64,000 bases of DNA from Nannocystis bainbridge. Lineage in GTDB: Bacteria; Myxococcota_A; Polyangia; Nannocystales; Nannocystaceae. Positions 43,247-52,568 of this stretch are shown one piece after another (position 1 is the first letter of the stretch; each line of letters starts with the position of its first letter). Where the stretch lies: assembly GCF_028368995.1 (NCBI RefSeq), contig NZ_JAQNDL010000001.1, positions 1,798,001 through 1,862,000 of the forward strand, written 5' to 3'. A program made the position numbers and the translations under genes. The notes beneath the pieces were generated by a model that worked only from the letters and a program-made list of their open reading frames with translations, searched no databases and was not told where the DNA came from.

Positions 43247-46200
43247 ATGCCACTATTTATTCCCTCGTCATGCCTCACGCTGCTCGCGCTGCTCGCTGCC
43301 ACGGATGCCACCGGCGCGAGACCCAACTTCGACGTGTGGGCGGCCCACCCCGAGGTGACGCCGACTCCTGTCTCTGGCGATTCCGCGGTCGCCCGCGCGC
43401 CCGGTACGCCCTCGTTGATGTGGATCCCTCGCGGCCAGCCGCAGCCGGCGTCGCGCTCTCCCGAGGCGGCTGCGCGCGCGCAGCTGGAGCGTCACCTCGA
43501 TGCGTATGGCGTCACGCCTGACGTGCTGGCCGGGGCACGGACCCTCTTCGTGCACGACACCGGGCGCGGCGGCATCATCGTCGCCCTGCGGCAGACCGTC
43601 GACGGCATCGACCTCCATCACGGCGACGTCAAGCTGCTGCTCGACCGTTCGCTGCGCCTCCTCGCCGTCTCCGGGTCACTGCACCCCGGTGCGCACCCGG
43701 GCGCCGCGCGACCGTTCGCGTCCGCTCCCGACGCCGCGATCGCGGCGGCCCTGCGCGACCTCCACGGCGTCGCCGTGCCGCTCGTCGAGATCGAGGGGCG
43801 ACATTCGTGGCGACGCTTCGCGGCGGCGAGCGGAGCGACGGCCGGCCAGGGCCTGCGGCTGGTCGCGCCGGCGCGGGCGCGGCCGGTCTACTTCCCGACC
43901 GGCGAGGCGCTCGTCGCCGCCTACCTCGTCGAGCTGCAGACCCGGCTCGGGGCGAGCGACGAGGTGTTTCAATACGTCGTCGCCGCCGCCGACGGCCGGC
44001 TGTTGATGCGCCGCGACGGCACCGTGTATGCCCATCAGTATCGCGTGTACGCCGATCCCGCCGATCGGCGGCCGCTCGACGGTCCGCTCGCCGACTTCAA
44101 CCCCCACCCGACCGGCTTCCCCAACGTCCTCCCGGACGGCTACTCCGACGCCGCGCTCGTCACGGTCGAGGGCCTCAACACCAACCCCGAGGGCGTCTCC
44201 GATCCCTGGCTGCCCGCGAACGCCACCCAGACTGTCGGCAACAACGTCGACGCCTACACCGATCCCCTCGACACCGACCCGGTCGACAATCGTTTTCGTG
44301 CCACCGTCACCGCCCCCGGCGTGTTCGATCGCGCTTACGACTTCACGAAGGCGGCCACCACCAGCGGTGCGCAGATGATGGCCGCGCTGACGCACGCGTT
44401 TTACGTCACCAACTGGCAGCACGACTGGTGGTACGACTCGGGCCTGGTCGAGGCGACCGGCAACGCGCAGTCCGACAATTTCGGGCGCGGCGGCGAGGCT
44501 GACGACCCGATGCTGGTCGAGGTCCTGAACGGGTGGGAGATCGGCCTGCGCAACAACGCCAGCATGTTGATCACGCTCGACGGCGCCGCGCCGCGCCTGC
44601 GCCTGCGCCTGTTCGACGGGATCCGCAAGCTCAGCGACCTTTCGGTGGAATCGCTGGGTCTGGTGCTCGACGGCCAGATCGCCGAGTTCGGGCCCGCGGC
44701 CTACGACGTCACCGCGCCGCTGGTGCTCGCCAACGACGGCGCTGGCGCGGACCTCAACGACGCTTGTGAACCGCTGAACAGCGACGTGAAGGGCAAGATC
44801 GTGCTGCTCGACCGGGGCGAGTGCATCTTCGAGGCCCAGGCCCGGAACGCCCTCAACGCCGGCGCGGTGGGGGTGCTGATCGCCGACGACGTCGCAGCCG
44901 ACGAGCCGGTCGTGCCGCTCGACGACCTCACGGTCCTCAACCCCAACATCCCGACCCTCGGCCTCACCCTCGCCGAGGGCGACATCCTCAAGGCCGCGCT
45001 CGAAGGCCCCGAGTTCACCGTGCACATGGCCGCGGAGGAGGGCCCGACCCGCGACGCGGCCCTCGATTCGCTGCTGATCGCGCACGAGTTCGGCCACTTC
45101 GTGCACAACCGCCTCGGCGACGCGAGCGGCCAGACCTACCTCGCCGCGGGCGAGGGGTGGTCCGACTTCCTCGCCATGCTGATGAGCGTGCGCGAGGGCG
45201 ACGATCTGCACGGCGTGCTCAACTGGTCGCCCTGGGCCTCGATCGACCCGACCCAGTTCTTCAACTCGCGCCAGTACGCCTATTCGACCGACTTCGCCGT
45301 CAATCCGCTGACCTTCCGCCACATCGGCGACGACGTGCAGCTGCCCGAGGGCCCGCTGTTCAGCCCGAACGGCTTGCTCAACAGCCAGCAGCACAACGCG
45401 GGGCAGGTGTGGGCGGAGATGCTGTGGGACAGCTACGTCGCGCTGCAGGAGCTACACGCCGACGACCTCGGGTTCGAGGCCGTCCGGCGCAGGATGTCGG
45501 ACTACGTCGTCGCCGGCATGATGCTCGCGCCGTACGAGCCGACCATCACCGAGCGGCGCGACGCGTTGCTCATGGCGATCTCCGCCACCAGCGAGGACGA
45601 CATGCTCGCGGTCGCCGCGGCCTTCGCCGATCGCGGGGCGGGCACCTGCGCCGAGTCGCCGCCGCGGTGGTCGACGACCTTCGAGGGCGTGGTCGAGGAC
45701 TACGAGGTGCGCGGCCGCGGCGTGTTGCTCGGCGCCAGCTTCGACGACAGCGTCCTCTCGTGCGACGGGGACGGCATCCTCGACGACGGCGAGCGCGGTC
45801 GTGTCGCGTTCGAGGTCTACAATGGCGGCGTCGTGCCTCTCGCCGGCGCGACGGTCGAGATCGTCGATCCGCCGCCGGGCCTGGTGTTCCCCGACGGGCC
45901 CGTCGTGGCCCTGCCCCAGCTCGCGCCGCAGCAGACGAGCCCGCATACGATCGCCGTGGCGCTGGACCCCGGCATCACCGAGCCGACGCGCGTGGCGCTG
46001 CGCGTGCGACTGACGGCCCCCGGTGGTTGCGAGGGGCCGGTCGAGCAGGTCGTGCACGCGACGCTGAGCGCCGACGTCGCGCTCACCGGCGCGAGCGAGG
46101 ACGACGTCGAGGTCGCCGCCGTCTGGACCGCCACCGGCGACTTCGGCGCGTCGGTGTGGGCGCGCGAGTCCGGGCCCGACGGTCACGCGTGGCACGGCAA

Positions 46201-46912
46201 TGACCTCGGCACGCTGACCGACACCGCGCTCGTCTCGCCGGCCTTCACGGTCGCCGAGGACCAGGACTTCTCGCTCGCCTTCGACCACGCCTACTCCTTC
46301 GACGCCACGTTCGGCTACGCGTGGGACGGCGGCGTCATCGAGCTGTCCGACGACGACGGCGAGACCTGGAAAGACGTCGCCGAGATCATCGGCGGCGTCG
46401 GCTACAACGACACGATCATCAGCGCCGAAAACCCGCTCGTCGGTCGCGCCGCGTTCGCCCTGATGAGCCCGGGTCACCCGCAGCTGAACCCCGTCGTCCT
46501 CGATTTCGGCCAGGCGCTGGCCGGCCAGACGCTGCGCGTGCGCTTCCGGATCGGCACCGATACGGTGCTCGGCCAGGCTGGCTGGACGCTCGACAACTTC
46601 CGCTTCCAGGGGATCGTCGACAGTCCGTTCCCGCGCCTGGTCCCAGACGCCGGCGTCTGCCTGCCCGGTGAGGAGCCCACGACCAGCGACACCGGCGAGT
46701 CGACCGGCCCCGGCGAGCCGACCAGCGGCTCGGGCGAGCCGACCGGCGGGACCGGCGAGTCGACGGATACTTCGAACGAAGCCTCCGACTCCGGGGGCAT
46801 GAGCAGCGGTGCGGAGACCGGCTGCGGCTGCGTCGCCGATCCCCGCGGCGGCTGGCTGACCGGGCTGGCGCTGCCGCTCCTGGCGCTGCGCCGCCGTCGC
46901 CGGGTCACGTAA
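43247..46912 (+). CDS. Secreted M36 (fungalysin) metalloprotease with PA domain and sorting tag
   Basis: 1221 residues. Signal peptide, then an inhibitory FTP-like propeptide (~55-150, VTPDVLAGARTLFVHDTG). Catalytic HEFGH at 613-617 with the third zinc ligand in AAGEGWSDF is typical of M36. A protease-associated domain is inserted before it (DVKGKIVLLDRGECIFEA). After the catalytic unit come a CARDB/Ig-like module and a jelly-roll-like module (FDHAYSFDATFGYAWDGG). A Ser/Thr/Gly/Glu linker precedes a C-terminal MYXO-CTERM-type tag (TGCGCVADPRGG, hydrophobic helix, RRRRR), which sorts the protein to the surface. Probably digests prey or host protein. Confidence 0.93.
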   Translation: MPLFIPSSCLTLLALLAATDATGARPNFDVWAAHPEVTPTPVSGDSAVARAPGTPSLMWIPRGQPQPASRSPEAAARAQLERHLDAYGVTPDVLAGARTLFVHDTGRGGIIVALRQTVDGIDLHHGDVKLLLDRSLRLLAVSGSLHPGAHPGAARPFASAPDAAIAAALRDLHGVAVPLVEIEGRHSWRRFAAASGATAGQGLRLVAPARARPVYFPTGEALVAAYLVELQTRLGASDEVFQYVVAAADGRLLMRRDGTVYAHQYRVYADPADRRPLDGPLADFNPHPTGFPNVLPDGYSDAALVTVEGLNTNPEGVSDPWLPANATQTVGNNVDAYTDPLDTDPVDNRFRATVTAPGVFDRAYDFTKAATTSGAQMMAALTHAFYVTNWQHDWWYDSGLVEATGNAQSDNFGRGGEADDPMLVEVLNGWEIGLRNNASMLITLDGAAPRLRLRLFDGIRKLSDLSVESLGLVLDGQIAEFGPAAYDVTAPLVLANDGAGADLNDACEPLNSDVKGKIVLLDRGECIFEAQARNALNAGAVGVLIADDVAADEPVVPLDDLTVLNPNIPTLGLTLAEGDILKAALEGPEFTVHMAAEEGPTRDAALDSLLIAHEFGHFVHNRLGDASGQTYLAAGEGWSDFLAMLMSVREGDDLHGVLNWSPWASIDPTQFFNSRQYAYSTDFAVNPLTFRHIGDDVQLPEGPLFSPNGLLNSQQHNAGQVWAEMLWDSYVALQELHADDLGFEAVRRRMSDYVVAGMMLAPYEPTITERRDALLMAISATSEDDMLAVAAAFADRGAGTCAESPPRWSTTFEGVVEDYEVRGRGVLLGASFDDSVLSCDGDGILDDGERGRVAFEVYNGGVVPLAGATVEIVDPPPGLVFPDGPVVALPQLAPQQTSPHTIAVALDPGITEPTRVALRVRLTAPGGCEGPVEQVVHATLSADVALTGASEDDVEVAAVWTATGDFGASVWARESGPDGHAWHGNDLGTLTDTALVSPAFTVAEDQDFSLAFDHAYSFDATFGYAWDGGVIELSDDDGETWKDVAEIIGGVGYNDTIISAENPLVGRAAFALMSPGHPQLNPVVLDFGQALAGQTLRVRFRIGTDTVLGQAGWTLDNFRFQGIVDSPFPRLVPDAGVCLPGEEPTTSDTGESTGPGEPTSGSGEPTGGTGESTDTSNEASDSGGMSSGAETGCGCVADPRGGWLTGLALPLLALRRRRRVT

Positions 46913-46937
46913 ATCCGGGCGCGGCGACAATGTGCAT

Positions 46938-46961
46938 ACCGCGGCGACTCGGCGCCGCGGT
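46938..46961. terminator. Hairpin between convergent genes
   Basis: ACCGCGGC-GACTCGGC-GCCGCGGT forms a perfect 8-bp stem with an 8-nt loop in the 61-bp gap between the M36 protease gene and the Mce operon, which converge here. No T-run follows, so it may act as a barrier or factor-dependent terminator for both strands. Confidence 0.5.
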
Positions 46962-46973
46962 CCATGGCAACCG

Positions 46974-47642
46974 TCACGGGCCCGGAGCAAGGGCGGGCGA
47001 TCGCCTCCCGTCGAGCGGTGGGACTGCGGCGTCGTCGCGGGCGCACAGCCGTGACAGCGCCGCCGCCAGCGCTGGCGCGCTCACGTCGACCACCTCGCGC
47101 AGCACGCCGCTGGTAGCCCCTGCCATGCCGCGCGGGCTACGCTCCTCCAGCGGGCGCATCAAATCGTATTCGTGGGACCACAACCGCTCGTGGGTCCGGC
47201 TGTCCAGCAGCTCGAGCGCGAGCCGCAGGTGGGCGGCCCACCGCGTCCTGGTGAGGTCGACCTCCTCGAGCGCCAGCACGCGCCCCTGCAAGACCGCGTC
47301 GATCGACGCGTCGTACTCCCGCTCCACCCGCACGAACCAACCGCTCGTGGCATACCCGTCGCGCAGCGCGTCGCTCACCAGGATCCCGGGCGACACGACC
47401 CACTCATGGTATTCGTAGCGCTGGAGCTGATACTCGGACTCGCGATAGATCATGCGCACGTCGTCGTACGCCCCGGCCACCTGCATGTCTCTCACCAGCA
47501 GACTCGCGCACGCCTGCGGCTCGCTATCCGGGGGCAACATGCCGGGCCCGGCGGGCAGCTCCACGCGGTAGAGATGCGTGTTCGGAGCCATGGGCGCACA
47601 CGCGAAGATGGCGGCGGCCACGGCCGCTCGAAGGCGCTTCAT
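46974..47642 (-). CDS. Mce-associated auxiliary lipoprotein (PqiC/ABC-auxiliary-like)
   Basis: 222 residues, ATG 47642 overlapping the MCE stop as ATGA. Signal IFAC with lipobox Cys15. The ~180-residue body (LYRVELPAGPGMLP, VRMIYRESEYQLQRYEYHEWV, VSDALRDGYATSGWFVRV, LALELLDSRTHERLW) matches the ABC-type transport auxiliary lipoprotein family (PqiC/YmbA-like) that completes MCE complexes in the outer membrane. The position at the end of a permease-ATPase-MCE operon supports this. A Pro/Arg tail follows. Confidence 0.88.
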   Translation of the reverse strand: MKRLRAAVAAAIFACAPMAPNTHLYRVELPAGPGMLPPDSEPQACASLLVRDMQVAGAYDDVRMIYRESEYQLQRYEYHEWVVSPGILVSDALRDGYATSGWFVRVEREYDASIDAVLQGRVLALEEVDLTRTRWAAHLRLALELLDSRTHERLWSHEYDLMRPLEERSPRGMAGATSGVLREVVDVSAPALAAALSRLCARDDAAVPPLDGRRSPALAPGP

Positions 47643-48562
47643 CGCAGCTCGCGCTCCCTGGGCGGCTTCGAGTGGAGCAGCAAGCTCGGCCGCGCCCGCA
47701 ACGCCCGCACGAGAGCCCGGGCGTCCTGCGACACTCCGCGGATGTTGCCGATCGCCGCGCGCACGTCGTCTTCGTTCGCGTTCAGGATCGACCCCGCCAC
47801 GACGAGCAGGCGCGAGAGCTCGAGGGACGCGCTGTCGGCGTGCTCCAGCGCTGTCGAGGCCCGCTGCGCGAAGGATTCGCCGGCGTGGGCCAGATCGCCG
47901 AAGTAGGCGCGCCCCTGGCTCAACAGCTGCCCGATCTGCTCGCTGGCCGAATCGAGCCGCTTCGCCGCGCGCGCGCCGTGCATGAGGAGCGCCGCCATGT
48001 GCCGTGGGTCGACGGCGTCGACGACCGCGGCGACCCGATCGGGATCGACCGCCGCGATCACCTTCTGCGCGTCCCGGACGGCCTGCCGCGCCTCCGCGAC
48101 CAGCGTCTTCACCTCGTCGCCGAGCCCGCTCGCGTGCGCCTCGAGGGCCTCGAGCGTCGTCTCCCCGCGAGGGATGGTGCTCCCGGGAGCCAGCCGGCCA
48201 CCGGCGAGCGTGCCTCCCGTGATGTCGATGGCGCGCTGGCCGGTCACTCCGACCCGTTGAAAGTAGGCCTTCGACGCCGCGGGGATCTCGATGCCGGGCT
48301 CGATCTTCAGATCGATCCGCACGCGGCCGAAATCGCTGCGATCGAGGGTGATGGCGGCCACCTTGCCGATCTCGACCCCGCGCATCGTGACGGCGGACTC
48401 GCGATCGATGCCCAGGGCCCCGCCGCTCGTGACGATGTGATACGCGGCGGTCGCTCGCCCCAGGCGCAGCCCGCCCACCAGCACGAGCGCCAGCACCATG
48501 ACCGTGACGACGCTGACCACGAAGATCCCGAGCTTCACGGCTTGAGTGCGGCTGCGGGTCAT
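47639..48562 (-). CDS. mlaD: MCE/MlaD-family lipid-binding protein
   Basis: 307 residues; ATG 48562 overlaps the ATPase stop (ATGA). One N-terminal transmembrane helix (IFVVSVVTVMVLALVLVGGLRLG) is followed by the MCE domain (~residues 40-120): ALGIDRESAVTMRGVEIGKV with strands ITLDRSDFGRVRIDLKIEPG. A long helical extension (~135-300) lies in the periplasm and probably forms the tunnel or needle of the hexamer. It binds and passes phospholipids between the inner-membrane ABC complex and the outer membrane (known for the family). Confidence 0.92.
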   Translation of the reverse strand: MTRSRTQAVKLGIFVVSVVTVMVLALVLVGGLRLGRATAAYHIVTSGGALGIDRESAVTMRGVEIGKVAAITLDRSDFGRVRIDLKIEPGIEIPAASKAYFQRVGVTGQRAIDITGGTLAGGRLAPGSTIPRGETTLEALEAHASGLGDEVKTLVAEARQAVRDAQKVIAAVDPDRVAAVVDAVDPRHMAALLMHGARAAKRLDSASEQIGQLLSQGRAYFGDLAHAGESFAQRASTALEHADSASLELSRLLVVAGSILNANEDDVRAAIGNIRGVSQDARALVRALRARPSLLLHSKPPRERELR

Positions 48563-49329
48563 GCTCGCTTCGACTCCTGAGACTCCCGGGTCGGCTCGCC
48601 GTGAAACAGCGCCTGCACGTCGAGGTCCTCGCTGCGCTCCAGCGTCGCAGGCGTACCGACGGCGCAGATGCCCCCGGCAGCGAGCACGACCGTGCGGTCC
48701 GAGAGCGTCCTGACCATCTCCATGTCGTGGGTGACGAGGATGACGGTGGAGCCCTGGTCGTCGCGCAAGCGCGTGAACTCGCGGCCCAGGACCGCGGCGT
48801 TGATCGGGTCGAGGCTGGAGGTCGGCTCGTCGCAAAAGACGAGCTCGGGGGCGAGCACGTTGGCGCGCGCCAGCGCGACGCGTTTGGCCTGGCCGCCCGA
48901 GATCTCTTGCGGCATGCGTTCGGCCAGATCGGCCACACCGAGCCTCGCGAGCTCGATGAGCGCCAGCTCCTGGATCACCGCGTCGGGCAGATCGGTGAGC
49001 TTGCGACCCGGGAACATGACGTTGTCGAGGACCGACATCGAGCTGAACAGCGCGTCGCTCTGGAACAGCACGCCCACGCGCGACAGCAGGCGCCCCCGCG
49101 AGCGCGGGCGCGTCGCGTAGAGGTCCTGGCCGAACAGGCACACCGCGCCCGCGGCCGGCTCGAGCAGCCCCACCATGGCGCGCAGCAGCGTCGACTTGCC
49201 GCTGCCCGAGCCGCCGATGACGCTGACGATCTCGCCCGTGTCGATGCGCAGGTCGACCCCTGTCAAGATCGGCAGCTCGCCGTATCCGACGACCACGTCC
49301 CGCAGCTCCACGAGCGCCGCCGAGCTCAT
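48559..49329 (-). CDS. mlaF: ABC ATPase of Mce lipid transporter (MlaF-like)
   Basis: 256 residues, ATG 49329, overlapping the permease stop as ATGA. Complete ATPase: Walker A IGGSGSGKST (~residue 38), Q-loop LFQSDALF, signature ISGGQAKR, Walker B LVFCDEPTSSLDP and switch His in VTHDMEMV. The signature and DEPTSSLDP form match MlaF. It energises lipid transport with the STAS-permease and the MCE protein. The C-terminal 25 residues (LDVQALFHGEP) fit the MlaF tail. Confidence 0.93.
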   Translation of the reverse strand: MSSAALVELRDVVVGYGELPILTGVDLRIDTGEIVSVIGGSGSGKSTLLRAMVGLLEPAAGAVCLFGQDLYATRPRSRGRLLSRVGVLFQSDALFSSMSVLDNVMFPGRKLTDLPDAVIQELALIELARLGVADLAERMPQEISGGQAKRVALARANVLAPELVFCDEPTSSLDPINAAVLGREFTRLRDDQGSTVILVTHDMEMVRTLSDRTVVLAAGGICAVGTPATLERSEDLDVQALFHGEPTRESQESKRA

Positions 49330-50375
49330 TGCGCCATCGTCCATAGCGTGGTCACGATGCTGTCGACGATCATGACGAAGAGGATGCTGGCGACCGCGGC
49401 GCGCGTGGCCGCGATGCCGATGCTGAGCGCTCCGTACCCGCTGTGGAGCCCGGTGAAGGCGCTGGCGAGCCCGATCACCCACCCGAACAGCACGGACTTG
49501 ACCGTGCCGAGCCACAGGTCGCCGAGCGTCATCTCTCGCAGCATCGTCTCGAACGCCGCCATCCAGTGCGGGTCGAGCCACACCGTCACCAGCAAGCCGC
49601 CGAGGATGCCGCTGGCGGTCGCTATCAGCGAGAGCGCCGGGGTGACGAGCGTGATGGCGAACAGGCGCGGGACCACCAGGTGCCGCACCGGCGAGATGCC
49701 CATGACGCGCAGCACGTCGTTCTCCTGGCGCATCTCCATCGTCGACAGCTGCGCGGCGATGGCCGGGGCCGTGCGACTGGCCAGCAGGATCGCCACGATG
49801 AACGGCGCGAACCCGCGGGCCATGCCGATGCCGACGAACTCCAGCACGACCGACTCGGTGCCGTAGTAATGCATCTGCACCCAGGTCTGGAAGTCGAGCA
49901 CCAGACCCAGCAAAAAGCTCATCGTCGCGGCGATGGGCAGCGCGTCGGCCCCCATGAGCTCGAGCTGCTCCACGACATCGCGCCAGGCGAAGGTGCGGCG
50001 CCCCACCACGGCCCCGGCGGCGCCCTGCATCGCCTCGATGACCATGTCGGCCAGCGTCAACAGGCCGCTCCACCAAGCGAAGCACGATCGGCCCAGGCTC
50101 TCGAGCACGCCCGGCTCCGGCGGGTGTTTTGGGGGGTCAGGCTCCGGCGTTTCGGCGAGCACGCGCATGACCTCGGGCGTGGCGCCGTGCAGCTCGACGG
50201 CGACGCCCGAGCGCCTCAGCCGGCGCGTGACGGCGCGCAGCGTGGCGACGCCCGTGCTGTCGATCTGGCGCAGCGCGGACAGATCGAGCCGGAGGACGGC
50301 GGGTCGGGTCCGGGCGTGAATCTCGAGCTCATGCAGCAGCGAGCGCGGCCGTATCGCGTCGAGGCGCACGTCCAT
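49326..50375 (-). CDS. mlaE: MlaE permease with fused N-terminal STAS (MlaB-like) domain
   Basis: 349 residues, ATG 50375. Residues ~1-90 form a STAS domain (RLDLSALRQIDSTGVATL) like MlaB, which normally is a separate cytosolic partner of the ATPase; here it is fused to the permease. Residues ~120-345 are the MlaE permease with about five helices (IAATMSFLLGLVLDFQTWVQ, conserved GIGMARGFAPFIVAI with ASRTAPAIAAQLSTM, and GLHSGYGALSIG). First gene of a four-gene operon with successive ATGA overlaps. Confidence 0.93.
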   Translation of the reverse strand: MDVRLDAIRPRSLLHELEIHARTRPAVLRLDLSALRQIDSTGVATLRAVTRRLRRSGVAVELHGATPEVMRVLAETPEPDPPKHPPEPGVLESLGRSCFAWWSGLLTLADMVIEAMQGAAGAVVGRRTFAWRDVVEQLELMGADALPIAATMSFLLGLVLDFQTWVQMHYYGTESVVLEFVGIGMARGFAPFIVAILLASRTAPAIAAQLSTMEMRQENDVLRVMGISPVRHLVVPRLFAITLVTPALSLIATASGILGGLLVTVWLDPHWMAAFETMLREMTLGDLWLGTVKSVLFGWVIGLASAFTGLHSGYGALSIGIAATRAAVASILFVMIVDSIVTTLWTMAQ

Positions 50376-50631
50376 GGCCGGCAGTCTGACAAAGAGGCCA
50401 GCCCCGACCAGCGGCCGACCAGGAGAACACCCGCTGGCTCCCCATGCGGGCGACCCGCGACGCGCCGCTCCCGCCCTGCACCGCCCCACGTTCGCGGCCA
50501 CCGCCAGATCGCCGCCCGCCTCCGTCGAGCTCGGCGGGGACTGGCAGGCGCGGCGGTCATGCGCCTCGCTCGGGCCCGGCGCGGGGGCATCGCTCGCTCG
50601 ATTGCAGCGAGCACCCGAACGCGTGCGACCC

Positions 50632-52011
50632 TCACGGGCAGTCGAGGTCGACCTGCGCGCTCCCTGACGAAAGCAGTCCCTCGCAGGCCGCCCCGCACAG
50701 CCGGACGCGTGAATTGTTGCCGCTGCTGTACACCCAGCCGTCGCCGGTCGAACAATCAAGGTTCGGCGAATACGCGTAGTTCATGCCGTCGACCGTCACG
50801 CGGGTCACGGTCGGGTCGGCCGGCGTTTCGTTGAGGGTGAGTTCGCAGCCGAGGGTCACGTAAACCGCCTCGTCGAGATACGCGCCGAGCTCGCTCTCGT
50901 TGGTGGCGTCATAGAACTTGGCCCCGCCGGTCCGCGGGCGCCCGCCCGCTACGGCGAGCTTGTTGAACTCTTCCACCGGGTTGGTGTTGTCCGGGTTGCC
51001 GTCCTTCATGGCCGAACTGTAGGAGTCGGGCAGGTTGACGCCGACGACGGCCGTCGGGATCTGGTCGTTCGACCAGGCGGCGCCGACGATCCCGTGGGCG
51101 CTGGTGTCGAGGGTCTCGAACAGCCCGTCGGTGTTTGGCGCGCTGTCGGAACAATTCGGCGAGCCGTCGCCGATGAGCACCATCGCCCGCGCTTCGTTCG
51201 CCGGCGCCGAATCGAGGGAGGAGAGCGCCCCGTCGAGGCCGCGAGCCATCGGCGTCGCGCCCTTGAGCATCGCGTTCGCCGCTGGCAACGCGGCGCCGAT
51301 CGCCCCCGCGCTACCCAGCGCCGGGGCGACCTCGGGCTTGGTATTGGTGACGCAAGCCGCAGCGCTGTAGTCGCTCGCCGCGGCGCTCGACGGGAACATC
51401 ATCAGGCCGAGCTTGTGCTGCGCCTGATACTTGCCGACCACCGCGGTCAAGGTCTTGTGAAGGCTGCTCCACTTGCTGACCGCGGGGGTCCCGGGGTTGC
51501 CGTCGTGATCCCAGGTGCCGACCGAGAACGAGCCGCTGCGGTCGAGCACGAAGATCAGGTTGGTCGTCGGCGCGTCCAGTTGGAGGTTCTTGCAGGTGAC
51601 CGGCTCGTCGGTGGTCATCGGCGGATCGGTGGTCGGATCGCTGTCCGACGTCGGCCCCGGGCCGCCCGTGACGGTCGGATCGCTCGACGGTCCGCTGGTC
51701 GGATCGCCGCCCGGCCCGCCGCCCGGCCCCGCGCTCGTGTCGCTGGCCGAGCCGTCGGTCGAGCCGTCGGTCGAGCCGTCGGTCGGGTCGCCGCCCGGAT
51801 CGCCGCTCGGGTCGCCCCCGGACCCGCCGCCGGGGCTCATGCAAAGGTTGTCGCCCTGGCAGACGAGCCCGGCGAAGCATTGCCCCTGAATGCACGCCCC
51901 GCTGACGTACCCCGGATCGACGCCCGCGGAGTCCAGCGGGTTGCTGTCATTGTTGCAAGCGAGGGCGAGCAGCGAGATTGACGAGAGGAGACGTATCGAC
52001 ACGGTGGACAT
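50632..52011 (-). CDS. von Willebrand A lipoprotein with intact MIDAS
   Basis: 459 residues, ATG 52011 chosen for the signal peptide (lipobox LLALAC, Cys19; upstream in-frame TTG at 52053 is less likely). A short Cys module (GACIQGQCFAGLVCQGDNLC) and a ~75-residue Gly/Asp/Ser/Pro linker precede a vWA domain (~145-400) with complete MIDAS DRSGS in LIFVLDRSGSFS and late AMVLIGDGSPN. The C-terminal ~60 residues have paired Cys (YVTLGCELTLN, GAACEGLL). Likely surface adhesin or metal-dependent binding protein. The linker is partly encoded by a 12-bp tandem repeat. Confidence 0.88.
   Translation of the reverse strand: MSTVSIRLLSSISLLALACNNDSNPLDSAGVDPGYVSGACIQGQCFAGLVCQGDNLCMSPGGGSGGDPSGDPGGDPTDGSTDGSTDGSASDTSAGPGGGPGGDPTSGPSSDPTVTGGPGPTSDSDPTTDPPMTTDEPVTCKNLQLDAPTTNLIFVLDRSGSFSVGTWDHDGNPGTPAVSKWSSLHKTLTAVVGKYQAQHKLGLMMFPSSAAASDYSAAACVTNTKPEVAPALGSAGAIGAALPAANAMLKGATPMARGLDGALSSLDSAPANEARAMVLIGDGSPNCSDSAPNTDGLFETLDTSAHGIVGAAWSNDQIPTAVVGVNLPDSYSSAMKDGNPDNTNPVEEFNKLAVAGGRPRTGGAKFYDATNESELGAYLDEAVYVTLGCELTLNETPADPTVTRVTVDGMNYAYSPNLDCSTGDGWVYSSGNNSRVRLCGAACEGLLSSGSAQVDLDCP
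51749..51784. repeat. Three exact 12-bp tandem repeats in the vWA lipoprotein linker
   Basis: GAGCCGTCGGTC occurs three times without change (51749-51784), encoding the repeated Asp-Gly-Ser-Thr linker on the minus strand. In-frame expansion or contraction by slippage would adjust linker length. Confidence 0.85.
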
Positions 52012-52113
52012 GATTCGGCGGATCGCGGCCGGCACGGGCTGATCGTGGAGCAATGTTTAGACGCGACGGCCGGTCGGCCGGGTTCGCCGCCGCGTGGTTC
52101 GATCAATCGTGTA

Positions 52114-52275
52114 TCACAGGCCCGGCCCGGGCGGCGGTCGATCGGCGCGCAGCCGGACGCCCGGCGGCATGGTGGCAAACACGTAGCCGACGTCCTCGAT
52201 GCAAACCGCCCGGCCCCGGATCGTCCACAGGGACCGGGCGCCGGGCGGGAGCGTGCGACACATCGCGCAGGTCAT
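52114..52275 (-). CDS. Small CxxC protein of 53 residues
   Basis: ATG 52275 gives MTCAMCRTLPPGARSLW..., followed by a strand-rich stretch (IRGRAVCIEDVGYVFAT, then MPPGVRLRADRPPPGPGL). Composition and third-position GC are coding-like. The TCAMC motif is a possible metal-binding or redox site. No clear ribosome binding site. It ends 102 bp before the vWA lipoprotein start on the same strand. No family recognised. Confidence 0.5.
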   Translation of the reverse strand: MTCAMCRTLPPGARSLWTIRGRAVCIEDVGYVFATMPPGVRLRADRPPPGPGL

Positions 52276-52568
52276 GCGCGAGGCAGCGCCGGTGCCACCG
52301 CGGCCCCGGCAGCGGGCGCACCTCCTGCGACATCGCTGCGGACGCGCCGGGCCTGCTCGGGTTGGCGACGATCGAGGACGACGAGCCCGGGCCGAGACAG
52401 GGCCCGGGCGCGCGTCCGCGCGGCAGCGGCCCGCTTCCGTGGCAGCGGCTGGCCATCTGCGGCCAGCCCCGGGCGAGGGGTTCACTACGCTCATTCATGG
52501 CGACCGGCCGGCCGACGCCCTGCGCTCATTCGGCCGGTCCTCCCATTTTTCTGCCCGGAGTCGATCCC

